Shown here: positions 1 through 7,123 of the stretch, piece after piece
How the letters are laid out: each line of letters starts with the position of its first letter
How positions within the stretch are numbered: the stretch's first letter is position 1
From: an uncultured Eubacteriales bacterium
GTDB taxonomy: Bacteria; Bacillota; Clostridia; Oscillospirales; CAG-272
DNA length: 8,035 nucleotides
Direction of reading: 5' to 3'
Assembly (NCBI GenBank): GCA_934481325.1
Contig: CAKSPL010000047.1
Span: 1-8,035 of the forward strand
The notes under the pieces: model-generated
Told to the model about the DNA's origin: nothing
What the model saw: the letters and a program-made list of their open reading frames with translations, nothing else
The model's database searches: none
Position numbers and translations under genes: made by a program

Positions 1-1773
1 ATAGGAGCCTGCCTGCTCCACGTGCGTACCCAGTACCTTTCGCAGAGCCGCCTGTAACAGGTGTGCCGCCGAATGGTTGCGGGCAATCGCCAACCGGCGT
101 TCGCGGTCAACTGCGGCGTGTACTTTGTCACCAACGCAGAATACGCCGTTTTTCACTGTGCAGATGTGCAGATACACGCCGTCGGTTTTTTTGGTATCCT
201 GCACGGTAAGTTGTGCTTCACCCAAGGTAATCACGCCCGTATCGCCGACCTGACCGCCGCCTTCACCGTAGAAGGGAGTGCGGTCAAGCACCACGGTACA
301 GCTTCCCTCGGAGATTTCGGGGACGCTCTGTACGCCGTCATCGGTTTCCGCAAGGATGGCAAGAATTTTCGCACCGTCCGCGGTGGTGTCGTCATAGCCG
401 CAGAATGTGGTTTTCGGCAGATGATCCAACAGTCCCTTGGTGCTGTTGTCCCAGCCGCTGATATTGCCGCGTGCGGCGCGTGCGCGCTCCCGCTGTGCTT
501 TCATCAGGGCAGAGAAGGCTTCTTCGTCGGCGGAAAGTCCCTTTTCCGCCAGGATTTCTTTGGTCAGATCAAGCGGGAATCCGAAAGTGTCGTAGAGCTT
601 GAATACTTCCTCGCCCGCAATGATTCGGGAACCGCTTTTTTCGGCTTTTTCGATAATGCCGGAAAGGATGGAAAGCCCTGCGTCAATCGTGGCGTCAAAG
701 CGTTCCTCCTCCAGCGCGATTACTTTGAGGATATAATCCTGTTTTTCCGCAAGCTCCGGATAGGCTCCCTTGCTTTCGCCGATGGCAACAAGGCACAACT
801 CACACAAAAACGGGCGATTGATGCCAAGGAGCTTGCCGTGGCGGCAGGCGCGGCGGATAATCCGGCGAAGGACATATCCGCGCCCCTCGTTGGAGGGAAT
901 GACCCCGTCCGCAATCATAAACATCGAACTCTTGATATGGTCGGTACAAACGCGGACGGAAATATCGTCGTTTTTGTCGGCACCGTAGGTTTTGCCGGAA
1001 ATGGCACACACCGTGTCAAGAATTTTGCGGATGGAGTCCACTTCAAACATATTGTCCACGCCCTGCATCACGCAGGCAAGACGCTCCAGCCCCATGCCGG
1101 TATCAATGTTTTTCTGTTTCAGCTCGGTATAGTGTCCCTTGCCGTCGTTGTTGAACTGAGAAAACACATTATTCCAGATTTCCATATATCTGTCGCACTC
1201 ACAGCCGGGGCGGCAGTTGGGGGAGCCGCAGCCGTATTTTTCACCGCGGTCGAAATAAATCTCGGAGCAGGGACCGCAGGGGCCGGAGCCGTGCTCCCAG
1301 AAGTTATCCTCTTTGCCAAGGCGGGTAATGCGCTCCGCCGGAACGCCCACCACCTTGTTCCAAAGCTCGAATGCTTCTTCGTCCTTTTCGTAAATCGAGG
1401 GCCACAGCTTGTCCTCCGGAATTTCCAGCACTTTGGTCAGAAACTCCCACGCCCACGGAATTGCCTCGTTTTTGAAGTAATCTCCGAAAGAGAAGTTACC
1501 AAGCATTTCAAAAAAGGTGCCGTGCCGTGCCGTGTGTCCCACGCGCTCCAAATCGGGGGTGCGGATGCACTTCTGACAGGTGGTTACGCGGCGGCGGGGC
1601 GGTTCTTCCTCTCCGGTGAAGTACTTTTTCATCGGTGCCATACCGGAATTGATCAGCAACAGCGATTTGTCGTTGATCGGAATCAGGGGGAAGGAGGGCA
1701 GGCGCAGATGCCCCTTGGACTCAAAGAAAGAAAGATATTTTTCACGCAGATCGTTAAGGGAAGTCCACTTCAT
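1..1773 (-). CDS. alaS: Alanyl-tRNA synthetase, N-terminal 591 residues (3' end outside window)
   Basis: Class II aminoacyl-tRNA synthetase that charges tRNA-Ala with alanine in the cytoplasm and edits mischarged products. The reverse-strand translation starts MKWTSLNDLREKYLSFFESK. It shows the class II motif 2 region (RHGTFFEMLGNFSFGDYFK), the cysteine-rich CGPCSEIYFDRG segment typical of bacterial AlaRS, and motif 3 as GMGLERL (residues 226-232). The first half of the editing-domain zinc site, HSAAH, is at residues 567-571. The frame is open to the left edge (exactly 591 codons). Bacterial AlaRS is normally about 870-880 residues, so roughly 290 are missing beyond the window: the rest of the editing domain with its Cys/His zinc ligands, and the C-Ala domain. 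The ATG at 1771-1773 is chosen because it matches the family N-terminus and has a GAAAGG Shine-Dalgarno eight bases upstream (1782-1787 on the reverse strand). It is transcribed divergently from the lipoprotein operon. Confidence 0.98.
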   Translation of the reverse strand, partial: MKWTSLNDLREKYLSFFESKGHLRLPSFPLIPINDKSLLLINSGMAPMKKYFTGEEEPPRRRVTTCQKCIRTPDLERVGHTARHGTFFEMLGNFSFGDYFKNEAIPWAWEFLTKVLEIPEDKLWPSIYEKDEEAFELWNKVVGVPAERITRLGKEDNFWEHGSGPCGPCSEIYFDRGEKYGCGSPNCRPGCECDRYMEIWNNVFSQFNNDGKGHYTELKQKNIDTGMGLERLACVMQGVDNMFEVDSIRKILDTVCAISGKTYGADKNDDISVRVCTDHIKSSMFMIADGVIPSNEGRGYVLRRIIRRACRHGKLLGINRPFLCELCLVAIGESKGAYPELAEKQDYILKVIALEEERFDATIDAGLSILSGIIEKAEKSGSRIIAGEEVFKLYDTFGFPLDLTKEILAEKGLSADEEAFSALMKAQRERARAARGNISGWDNSTKGLLDHLPKTTFCGYDDTTADGAKILAILAETDDGVQSVPEISEGSCTVVLDRTPFYGEGGGQVGDTGVITLGEAQLTVQDTKKTDGVYLHICTVKNGVFCVGDKVHAAVDRERRLAIARNHSAAHLLQAALRKVLGTHVEQAGSY

Positions 1774-1808
1774 AAAAGTTGCCTTTCTATATATAAATAT
1801 TCCGTGTT

Positions 1809-1837
1809 ATTATAGCATTTTTTCTGTCCGCTGTCAA
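1809..1837 (-). promoter_or_regulatory. alaS promoter, consensus -35/-10 with extended -10
   Basis: On the minus strand the sequence reads TTGACA (1837 to 1832), a 17-base spacer, then TATAAT (1814 to 1809), preceded by TG one base upstream (an extended -10). Both hexamers match the sigma-A/sigma-70 consensus perfectly. The predicted start site near 1802 leaves a leader of only about 29 bases. There is therefore no room for a T-box riboswitch, although T-boxes often precede aminoacyl-tRNA synthetase genes in Bacillota. This suggests strong constitutive housekeeping expression. Confidence 0.9.
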
Positions 1838-2028
1838 GACGCTTGCGCGTGTTTTTCTCGCGGAAGGAGCGGTGCGTTGCTTTTAGATTTTTGTGTTCAA
1901 AAAAACACAGAAAATACACAAAATTTTTACTTGTTATCACGGGCGTGCTTTTTTGTAGCTTTTTTATTGTACCATATTGCAAAACCTACGGGGGCAATTT
2001 TGTGGAAAAAGATGAAAATTGAGAATAC

Positions 2029-2071
2029 GGCGTGAAAGATTTTTGTGTGTCTTGAAAAAAAGGCGTGAAAG
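2029..2071 (+). repeat. Two 10-bp direct repeats GGCGTGAAAG flanking the -35 box
   Basis: GGCGTGAAAG occurs at 2029-2038 and again at 2062-2071, with start points 33 bp apart, close to three turns of B-DNA. The second copy lies inside the spacer of the operon promoter, and the first lies just upstream of its -35 box. This placement would suit a regulator bound on one face of the helix, acting as an operator. A chance repeat is possible because the element is short and only two copies were noticed. Confidence 0.45.
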
Positions 2072-2080
2072 TGTTATAAT
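2052..2080 (+). promoter_or_regulatory. Lipoprotein operon promoter, TTGAAA-17-TATAAT with extended -10
   Basis: The -35 is TTGAAA (2052-2057, one mismatch to consensus). The spacer is 17 bases, and the -10 is a perfect TATAAT (2075-2080) with TG one base upstream. The start site is expected near 2087, giving a leader of about 23 bases before the ATG at 2110. No similar promoter was seen in the gaps before the second and third genes, so this one probably serves all three. Confidence 0.87.
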
Positions 2081-2096
2081 AAGGTATCAATTTCAT

Positions 2097-2103
2097 AAGG
2101 AGA
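2097..2103 (+). promoter_or_regulatory. Ribosome binding site of the first lipoprotein gene
   Basis: AAGGAGA lies six bases upstream of the ATG at 2110 and fixes that start. The wider string AAGGAGAACGAA (2097-2108) is repeated exactly before the third paralogue (7112-7123), but not before the second. Confidence 0.85.
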
Positions 2104-2109
2104 ACGAAT

Positions 2110-4614
2110 ATGAAAAAGATTCTTTGCGTCTTTCTCAGCGTGATGATGTTTGCCTCGTTGCTCGGGGTGTTTGCATCCTGCGGGAAAAAAGCGGTTGATA
2201 TTGACCTGAGCCAATGTCAGGTGGTATTGGCGGACAAACTTTCCAAGCTCGCCACCAAGGAACTGAACAATTTCAAAAAGCTCGTGGCGGCAAAAACCGG
2301 CGTTTCTCTGAAAATCTCTGCCGAAAGCAAGGTAACGGAAGGAGAAACCACTTATGAGATTCTGGTTGGCAAAACCGGAAGAAAAGAGACTGAAAAAGCC
2401 CTCAAAGCACTGAAAAAGAGCGACGGCTATACCATTCAGGTCATCAAAAACAAAATTGTAATCGTCGGCACCAGTGACGCGCTGACCTATCTTGCCCTGC
2501 AGGATTTTGAAAATACATATTTTGCCGCTGACAAGATGGGAACAACGCTTTCGATTGCTTCCGCATACACGAAAAACGATTGCCGGCTGATGACCCTCCT
2601 TGCGGACGGGAAATTTGAATACACGGTTGTTTACAGCGGTGCGTGGGATACCGTAAATGACGGCGGATATCAGGACAGATCCATAACCCCCGTGGACGGC
2701 AAGCTGGATGTTGTGGATTATCAGTACAAGCAGATCAGCAATTTTATGAACACGTTTATTGCCAATGCCGGCATCAAACGGATCAACGAGAATTCGGATT
2801 CGAGAGCCGCTAAGGAAAAAGAAATCATTCTCGGGACAACCGATCGCGAAGAAACCAAAACCGCACTGGCACAGATCAACGAAAATCAGTTTATCATTAC
2901 CACCGTCAACGGTAAAATCGTTGCCACTGCGTGGAGTGATACCGGTGTGAAGCTGGCTTTGGATAAGCTGACCGAAATCCTCAGCGACTGCATTGAGGAC
3001 ACCGATGCCGGCAAGGTGGCGATTTACCCCGAAGGGCTGACCTACATCGGCAGCTTCAACCCCAACTGGCCTACCGATTTTCCGAAACCGGACGGACTGG
3101 ATTTTTACGGCACCTGCGATGTGGAAGATAACCACGTGGAATACTGCTACACGGGCAAAAATGTAAATGCGGCGGCATTTGACACATATTCTGCCAAACT
3201 GAAAGAGGCGGGCTATCGTGTATATACCGACAATACGATTGAGGACAGCCGCTTTACCACCTTTGTAAATGATCAGTATATGCTTCACGTCACCTATTCG
3301 GCATACAAGCACGCAGAACTTTCTGCGGGGCTGGATCCGACCCTTCGCGTGGTTGCGGGTAAGCTCTCGTCGCTGACGCTCCCGGAGGTGGACAATACCG
3401 CTCAGCTGAAATACACCAAGATATTCAATGATGAAAACGTAGGCTCCGATACCGGCGCACTGATTACCCAGATGTATCTTTCCTATGAGGAATCCAACAT
3501 TTTCGGAAACTGCTATGTCACGATGCTGGAAGACGGTTCCTTCATTCTTTATGACGGCGGCGGGAACGGCTACAGCTCCAACGGTGCCAATCTGGATGCG
3601 AACGGCAATCCGCTCAATCCCTTTGGCAAACCGGTAGTGAAATCGGACGAACCCTGGCGGCTTTACAACCTGATGCGCGATCTGATGAACCTTGTGGGCA
3701 AAAAGGGCCCCGTGGTTATTGCGGCGTGGCTGATGTCGCACGCGCACTGGGATCATATGCAGTGCTTCAAAGACCTTTGTAAGGACAACAAGTACAGCAT
3801 TACCGTAGAAAGCGCGTATGCCAATTTCGCTTCCAGCCTGGAAACCTTCAACTCCTACAACCCCGGCGGTTTCCATGCATCCGACCTTGCCAACTCGCTG
3901 AGTATGGTAAACGGCAACGGCAAATACGTCAAAGTACACGCCGGGCAGACCTTCTGGGTGCGCAATGCCGAGATTGAGGTGCTGTATACACACGAGGATC
4001 AATTCCCGGAGGTGATTCGCTATTTCAATGATACCTCCACGATTTTCCGCATCAAATATCACGTAACGGACGGAAAAGGGAACATCACAGACGGCGAAAA
4101 CGGCCCCGTAACCGGAATGTGGCTGGGCGACCTTTGGAAAAACGGTTCTGCGATTGTGACGGCTATGTACGGCACTTATCTGAAATCGGATATGGTGCAG
4201 GTGGCGCACCACGGGTACAATGGGTGCCTGCGTTCGATGTATACCAACGTTGCTCCCACACTCGTCTGGTGGCCGACTTGCGGTTCTCAGTTTATTTCTC
4301 AGGCGTACATCAATGCTGTCGGCGGGTATGAAGTGGATGTGGACCGGTATATTGCCAACTCGCTGGATTCCGTAAAATGGATTTTGGTTGCCGGCGGTAT
4401 CACCTCCTCCACGGCGAACGGATATGACAAAAATCAGATGTCCTCCCTGGATGATAACGAAAATTACGTTTATCAGTCTTATCGCCACAATTTTACGTTG
4501 AGAATTACCAAAAACGGCTTTGACGGTGATAAACTCTATTACGCAGATGAGAATTTTACCGGTATCGGCGGTGACAGGTTCACCGGAAAAGCCTCTGTGA
4601 GCAAAATTTATTGA
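2110..4614 (+). CDS. Lipoprotein with two tandem alpha/beta modules and C-terminal ComEC-like metallo-beta-lactamase domain (paralogue 1)
   Basis: Predicted surface lipoprotein and putative metallohydrolase, substrate unknown. Residues 1-24 form a type II signal peptide (lysines, hydrophobic stretch, lipobox FASC with Cys24 as lipidation site). Two tandem modules follow at about 29-138 and 169-296. Each has a strand and glycine motif (EILVG at 83-87; EIILG at 238-242), a helix, a Gly/Gln-(Y/F)-x-I strand and an SD-x-x-T/G turn. A third small alpha/beta domain spans about 328-425. The MBL-fold domain spans about 440-800. It has YDGGG at 481-485, HAHWDH at 544-549 (His544, His546, Asp548, His549), YTHED at 626-630, GD at 673-674 and AHHG at 699-702. 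This order is that of ComEC/Rec2-type MBL domains. There are no ComEC membrane channel segments. An Asn/Gly-rich insertion (about 488-511) is absent from paralogue 2. The active-site ligands look complete, so activity is plausible. The MBL call is firm; the module assignment is inference. Confidence 0.88.
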   Translation: MKKILCVFLSVMMFASLLGVFASCGKKAVDIDLSQCQVVLADKLSKLATKELNNFKKLVAAKTGVSLKISAESKVTEGETTYEILVGKTGRKETEKALKALKKSDGYTIQVIKNKIVIVGTSDALTYLALQDFENTYFAADKMGTTLSIASAYTKNDCRLMTLLADGKFEYTVVYSGAWDTVNDGGYQDRSITPVDGKLDVVDYQYKQISNFMNTFIANAGIKRINENSDSRAAKEKEIILGTTDREETKTALAQINENQFIITTVNGKIVATAWSDTGVKLALDKLTEILSDCIEDTDAGKVAIYPEGLTYIGSFNPNWPTDFPKPDGLDFYGTCDVEDNHVEYCYTGKNVNAAAFDTYSAKLKEAGYRVYTDNTIEDSRFTTFVNDQYMLHVTYSAYKHAELSAGLDPTLRVVAGKLSSLTLPEVDNTAQLKYTKIFNDENVGSDTGALITQMYLSYEESNIFGNCYVTMLEDGSFILYDGGGNGYSSNGANLDANGNPLNPFGKPVVKSDEPWRLYNLMRDLMNLVGKKGPVVIAAWLMSHAHWDHMQCFKDLCKDNKYSITVESAYANFASSLETFNSYNPGGFHASDLANSLSMVNGNGKYVKVHAGQTFWVRNAEIEVLYTHEDQFPEVIRYFNDTSTIFRIKYHVTDGKGNITDGENGPVTGMWLGDLWKNGSAIVTAMYGTYLKSDMVQVAHHGYNGCLRSMYTNVAPTLVWWPTCGSQFISQAYINAVGGYEVDVDRYIANSLDSVKWILVAGGITSSTANGYDKNQMSSLDDNENYVYQSYRHNFTLRITKNGFDGDKLYYADENFTGIGGDRFTGKASVSKIY

Positions 4615-4646
4615 AAAATTAAATAAGGAAAGCAAATTTACTGATT

Positions 4647-4652
4647 AAGGAG
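4647..4652 (+). promoter_or_regulatory. Ribosome binding site of the second lipoprotein gene
   Basis: AAGGAG lies ten bases before the ATG at 4663, a slightly long spacing. A nearby AAGGAA at 4625-4630 has no start codon at a suitable distance. The 48-base gap after the first gene contains no hairpin with a U-run and no -35/-10 pair, which supports co-transcription. Confidence 0.75.
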
Positions 4653-4662
4653 CATTTAGCCG

Positions 4663-7044
4663 ATGAAAAAAACACTTTGTCTGATTCTTTGCGTGCTGGT
4701 CCTGCTGCCGGCGGTGCTGCTGTTTTCCTCCTGTAAAAAGGGCGGAGACGGGGAAGTCAGCGTCAGCAAAAAAACCGTGGAGATCAATCTTTCGGGATAC
4801 AGCATTGTCAAAAATGCGGGGTATTCCGACCTGTCGTCTCAACGCCTGACCGACCTTGCCAATATTCTCCGCGTCAAAACCGGAGTAACGGTGCGCGTGA
4901 ACAATGACACCGCCGGAGAGGTGACCAAAACCACTGATCTTGAAATTTTGGTCGGCGATGTCAAGCGGGACGAAACCGTAAAGGCACTGAAAAAAATCAA
5001 GGGTGACGGATACATCATTACCGTAACGGACAATAAGCTGGTGATTGCGGGTACAACTGCGTTTCTGACCTCACAGGCAGTGGAATACTTTTTCGAGCAT
5101 TGTCTCCCTGCGGAAAAAACCGGAGGCACCATCACTGTTCCCAAGCAGGTACTCCTCGGCGGAGTGTCGATGGTGGAGGTGACCACGGGCGACAGTGCCA
5201 ATTATTCGGTGGTGTACAGCAGTGAGCTGGATGCGGAAACCGGCAGTGCTGAGGGCAAAGATCCGCAAACAACCAAAAACAACCCGGAATCGGTGGATAT
5301 TCCGGTTGCGTGTGCAAGAAGTGCCACAACGCTGATTTCCAAGCTGACCGGCGTGAAAAAGGCAACGAGAATGACCGACAAGGCGGCTTCCAAAGGCTCC
5401 GAGATCATTTTCGGTATAACCACGCGGGAAGGCGGAAAAACGGTACTGAACACTCTGAATGCCAATCAGTACGGCGTGATTGCCGCCGACGGTAATATTT
5501 ACGTCACTTCGTGGAGTGATACCGGGATGCGCAAGGCGGGGCTTTTGGTGGAATCCATCCTGACCGATTCCGTGGTGGAAAAGGACGGGGTAAAACAGAT
5601 TGTCGTGCCTGCCGAATTGCGCGTGGTAAAAGATATGGACAGTAGCAAGTGGGTCACCGATTTTACAAAACCCTCAGGCGAGGGGATCGAGCTTTCCGGT
5701 GTGCAGGATATTGCGGATGACTCGCTTCTGTACTACTATACCGGCAGTGGGGTATCCTCTGCCGCTTATGAGAATTATTGTAAGGTTCTGACCGGGGAGG
5801 GCTATACGCTCTATACCGACAATACCAACGAAGGCAATATTTACCGCACCTACAACTCCAAGGACAACAAGCATACGCTGTATGTGGTTTATGCCGCATA
5901 TGCACACGCCACCGAGCAGAATGTGCACGGGTATGTTTCTTCTATCCGTGTGATTTCCGCTCCGATGAGCAGTGTCAACCTGGTGAGAAAAGAATTACTC
6001 AGCGAACAGAAGTATACCAAAATTGCGGATTCCTCCATTACCACCGTCCGTTTGCAATACGAGGGCGCAGATAATTTCGGTATGAACTACGTGATTATGC
6101 TGGAGGACGGCAGCTTTATTGTCTACGACGGCGGCGGTAAGGGGCAAAGCAACCCCGCAAATGACCACGTACGTCTTTACAACGTGCTGGTTGATCTGTA
6201 CAAAAAAGCGCATAATGACAAGAACCCCACCAATGAAAATCCGCTGGTGATTGCGGGCTGGATTCTGACGCATCAGCACTGGGATCACATCTCGGTATTC
6301 CGCGATTTCTGCGAGAAATACGGCGGTTACCAGCAGGTGCGGATTGAGGCACTGTATGCCAACTTTATTTCGGAAACCGAGGCATTCAACGCCTATAACC
6401 CCGACTTCTCGCTTTCAAGCAAATTGCAGACCTATGTGGATATGACGAACAACTCATTCAAATATTACAAGCTCCACTCCGGGATGAAACTGCACATCCG
6501 CAACGCCACGCTGGAAGTGCTGTATACGCACGAAGATATGTTCCCGAGCAGAATTTACTATTTCAATGATTCCTCCACGGTGGTGCGCTTTACCATCCGT
6601 AATTCGCAGGGAGGTAAGGAGACTACCGCAACCTTCCTTGGCGACCTTTATAAGTACGGAAGCAAAGTGATGCGCGCGTTGTACGGCTCCTCGCTGAAAT
6701 GTGACATTGTGCAGCTGGCACATCACGGCTATCAAGGGTGCGAAATCGAATTGTATAAGCTCTTTTCACCCGAGCTGGTGCTGTGGCCTACCAGCAGTTC
6801 GAGTTGGGAGGCGCAGATTAAAAATGCCAACTCGAAAAACTGGTGGTATGTAGTAGATTATTTTGTTGCCAACCAGCTGGAATCCGTGAAGTACATCATT
6901 GTGCAGGATCAGAAAAATACCACACTGACGCTGGGCAAAAACGGACCGGAGTATGGCAACCTGTACAGCCCCGTTGACGGTGGAAATCTCTCCTTTGCGG
7001 AGCGGGATCCCTATAGCAGCACGAACTTCCTGATTAAAAAATAA
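4663..7044 (+). CDS. Lipoprotein with two tandem alpha/beta modules and C-terminal ComEC-like metallo-beta-lactamase domain (paralogue 2)
   Basis: Paralogue of the upstream gene with the same domain order, so probably a second membrane-anchored metallohydrolase with a related substrate. The signal peptide ends in the lipobox FSSC with Cys24. Module 1 is at about 40-150 (EILVG at 94-98) and module 2 at about 180-303 (EIIFG at 247-251, followed by a TSWSDTG turn that matches TAWSDTG in paralogue 1). The third alpha/beta domain is at about 338-435 and shares the YTDNT string with paralogue 1. The MBL domain has YDGGG at 488-492, HQHWDH at 537-542, YTHED at 621-625, GD at 660-661 and AHHG at 686-689. 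It lacks the Asn/Gly-rich loop of paralogue 1 and has a shorter hairpin before the GD motif and a different C-terminal tail. The start is set by the signal peptide and the AAGGAG site. It ends in TAA, 79 bases before the third paralogue. Confidence 0.88.
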   Translation: MKKTLCLILCVLVLLPAVLLFSSCKKGGDGEVSVSKKTVEINLSGYSIVKNAGYSDLSSQRLTDLANILRVKTGVTVRVNNDTAGEVTKTTDLEILVGDVKRDETVKALKKIKGDGYIITVTDNKLVIAGTTAFLTSQAVEYFFEHCLPAEKTGGTITVPKQVLLGGVSMVEVTTGDSANYSVVYSSELDAETGSAEGKDPQTTKNNPESVDIPVACARSATTLISKLTGVKKATRMTDKAASKGSEIIFGITTREGGKTVLNTLNANQYGVIAADGNIYVTSWSDTGMRKAGLLVESILTDSVVEKDGVKQIVVPAELRVVKDMDSSKWVTDFTKPSGEGIELSGVQDIADDSLLYYYTGSGVSSAAYENYCKVLTGEGYTLYTDNTNEGNIYRTYNSKDNKHTLYVVYAAYAHATEQNVHGYVSSIRVISAPMSSVNLVRKELLSEQKYTKIADSSITTVRLQYEGADNFGMNYVIMLEDGSFIVYDGGGKGQSNPANDHVRLYNVLVDLYKKAHNDKNPTNENPLVIAGWILTHQHWDHISVFRDFCEKYGGYQQVRIEALYANFISETEAFNAYNPDFSLSSKLQTYVDMTNNSFKYYKLHSGMKLHIRNATLEVLYTHEDMFPSRIYYFNDSSTVVRFTIRNSQGGKETTATFLGDLYKYGSKVMRALYGSSLKCDIVQLAHHGYQGCEIELYKLFSPELVLWPTSSSSWEAQIKNANSKNWWYVVDYFVANQLESVKYIIVQDQKNTTLTLGKNGPEYGNLYSPVDGGNLSFAERDPYSSTNFLIKK

Positions 7045-7049
7045 TTTTT

Positions 7050-7063
7050 GCACCGTGTGGTGC
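7050..7063 (+). repeat. Small hairpin GCACC-GTGT-GGTGC overlapping the foot of the large palindrome
   Basis: A perfect 5-bp stem with a 4-base loop. Its last three bases (7061-7063) are also the first three bases of the left arm of the 23-bp inverted repeat, so full forms of the two hairpins cannot coexist in one RNA. The small hairpin would form first during transcription and then be displaced at its foot by the larger one. It could be incidental. Confidence 0.5.
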
Positions 7064-7110
7064 ATCAGCCATTACGGGAGCGGAAAACCGCTCCCGTAAT
7101 GGCTGATGCA
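7061..7110 (+). repeat. Perfect 23-bp inverted repeat with AAAA loop between paralogues 2 and 3
   Basis: The left arm, 7061-7083, is the exact reverse complement of the right arm, 7088-7110, around the loop AAAA at 7084-7087. The inner part of the stem is GC-rich (GGGAGCGG / CCGCTCCC). No T-run follows the stem on either strand, so it does not look like a standard intrinsic terminator. The right arm ends one base before the conserved AAGGAGAACGAA tract of the next gene. In RNA it would form a very stable rod just upstream of that ribosome binding site. Candidate roles are an RNase III or other processing site, a block to 3'-5' exonucleases that stabilises the upstream message, or a copy of a dispersed palindromic repeat. 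Confidence 0.93.
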
Positions 7111-7117
7111 AAAGGAG
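7111..7117 (+). promoter_or_regulatory. Ribosome binding site of the third lipoprotein gene
   Basis: AAAGGAG lies six bases before the ATG at 7124 and fixes the start. It directly follows the foot of the 23-bp stem, so it is not paired in that stem, but ribosome access may be affected by stacking or by the rod itself. Confidence 0.82.
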
Positions 7118-7123
7118 AACGAA

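Larger units (their letters stand above)
1774..2109. other. Divergent intergenic region between alaS and the lipoprotein operon
   Basis: This 336-bp AT-rich region holds the alaS promoter near its left end and the operon promoter near its right end, facing outward. Between them are many A and T tracts, a weak AT-rich inverted repeat near 1888-1915 (a TGTGTT/AACACA core), and two copies of a 10-bp direct repeat next to the right-hand promoter. I see no tRNA, riboswitch or convincing small gene here. The open frames that cross it lack ribosome binding sites and recognisable products. Confidence 0.8.

Noticed and set aside
61..1815. A 584-codon open frame on the plus strand across the alaS region.
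   Set aside because: It is antisense to alaS, whose motifs are unmistakable; it has no ribosome binding site or recognisable family features and runs into the alaS promoter.
1774..1837. Possible T-box riboswitch controlling alaS, common for synthetase genes in Bacillota.
   Set aside because: The perfect promoter at 1809-1837 leaves a leader of only about 29 bases, far too short, and no T-box consensus or antiterminator was seen.
1886..1917. AT-rich inverted repeat as a terminator.
   Set aside because: No gene ends here on either strand and the stem is mostly A-U and G-U pairs, so it is expected by chance in such AT-rich DNA.
1770..1982. A 70-codon minus-strand frame in the intergenic region, running toward alaS.
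   Set aside because: It contains the consensus alaS promoter within its own sequence, overlaps the alaS start, lacks a good ribosome binding site and encodes nothing recognisable.
2074..4635. A very long open frame (853 codons) on the minus strand, antisense to paralogue 1.
   Set aside because: It mirrors the coding frame of a well-supported lipoprotein and has no recognisable domains. In paralogue 2 the equivalent antisense frame is broken into short pieces by stops, so it is not conserved as coding. Codon bias in the sense gene explains it.
7061..7110. Rho-independent terminator between genes 2 and 3.
   Set aside because: The stem is strong but is followed by AAAAGGAG on the plus strand and by no T-run on the minus strand, so it lacks the U-tract needed for intrinsic termination. 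It is annotated as an inverted repeat instead.
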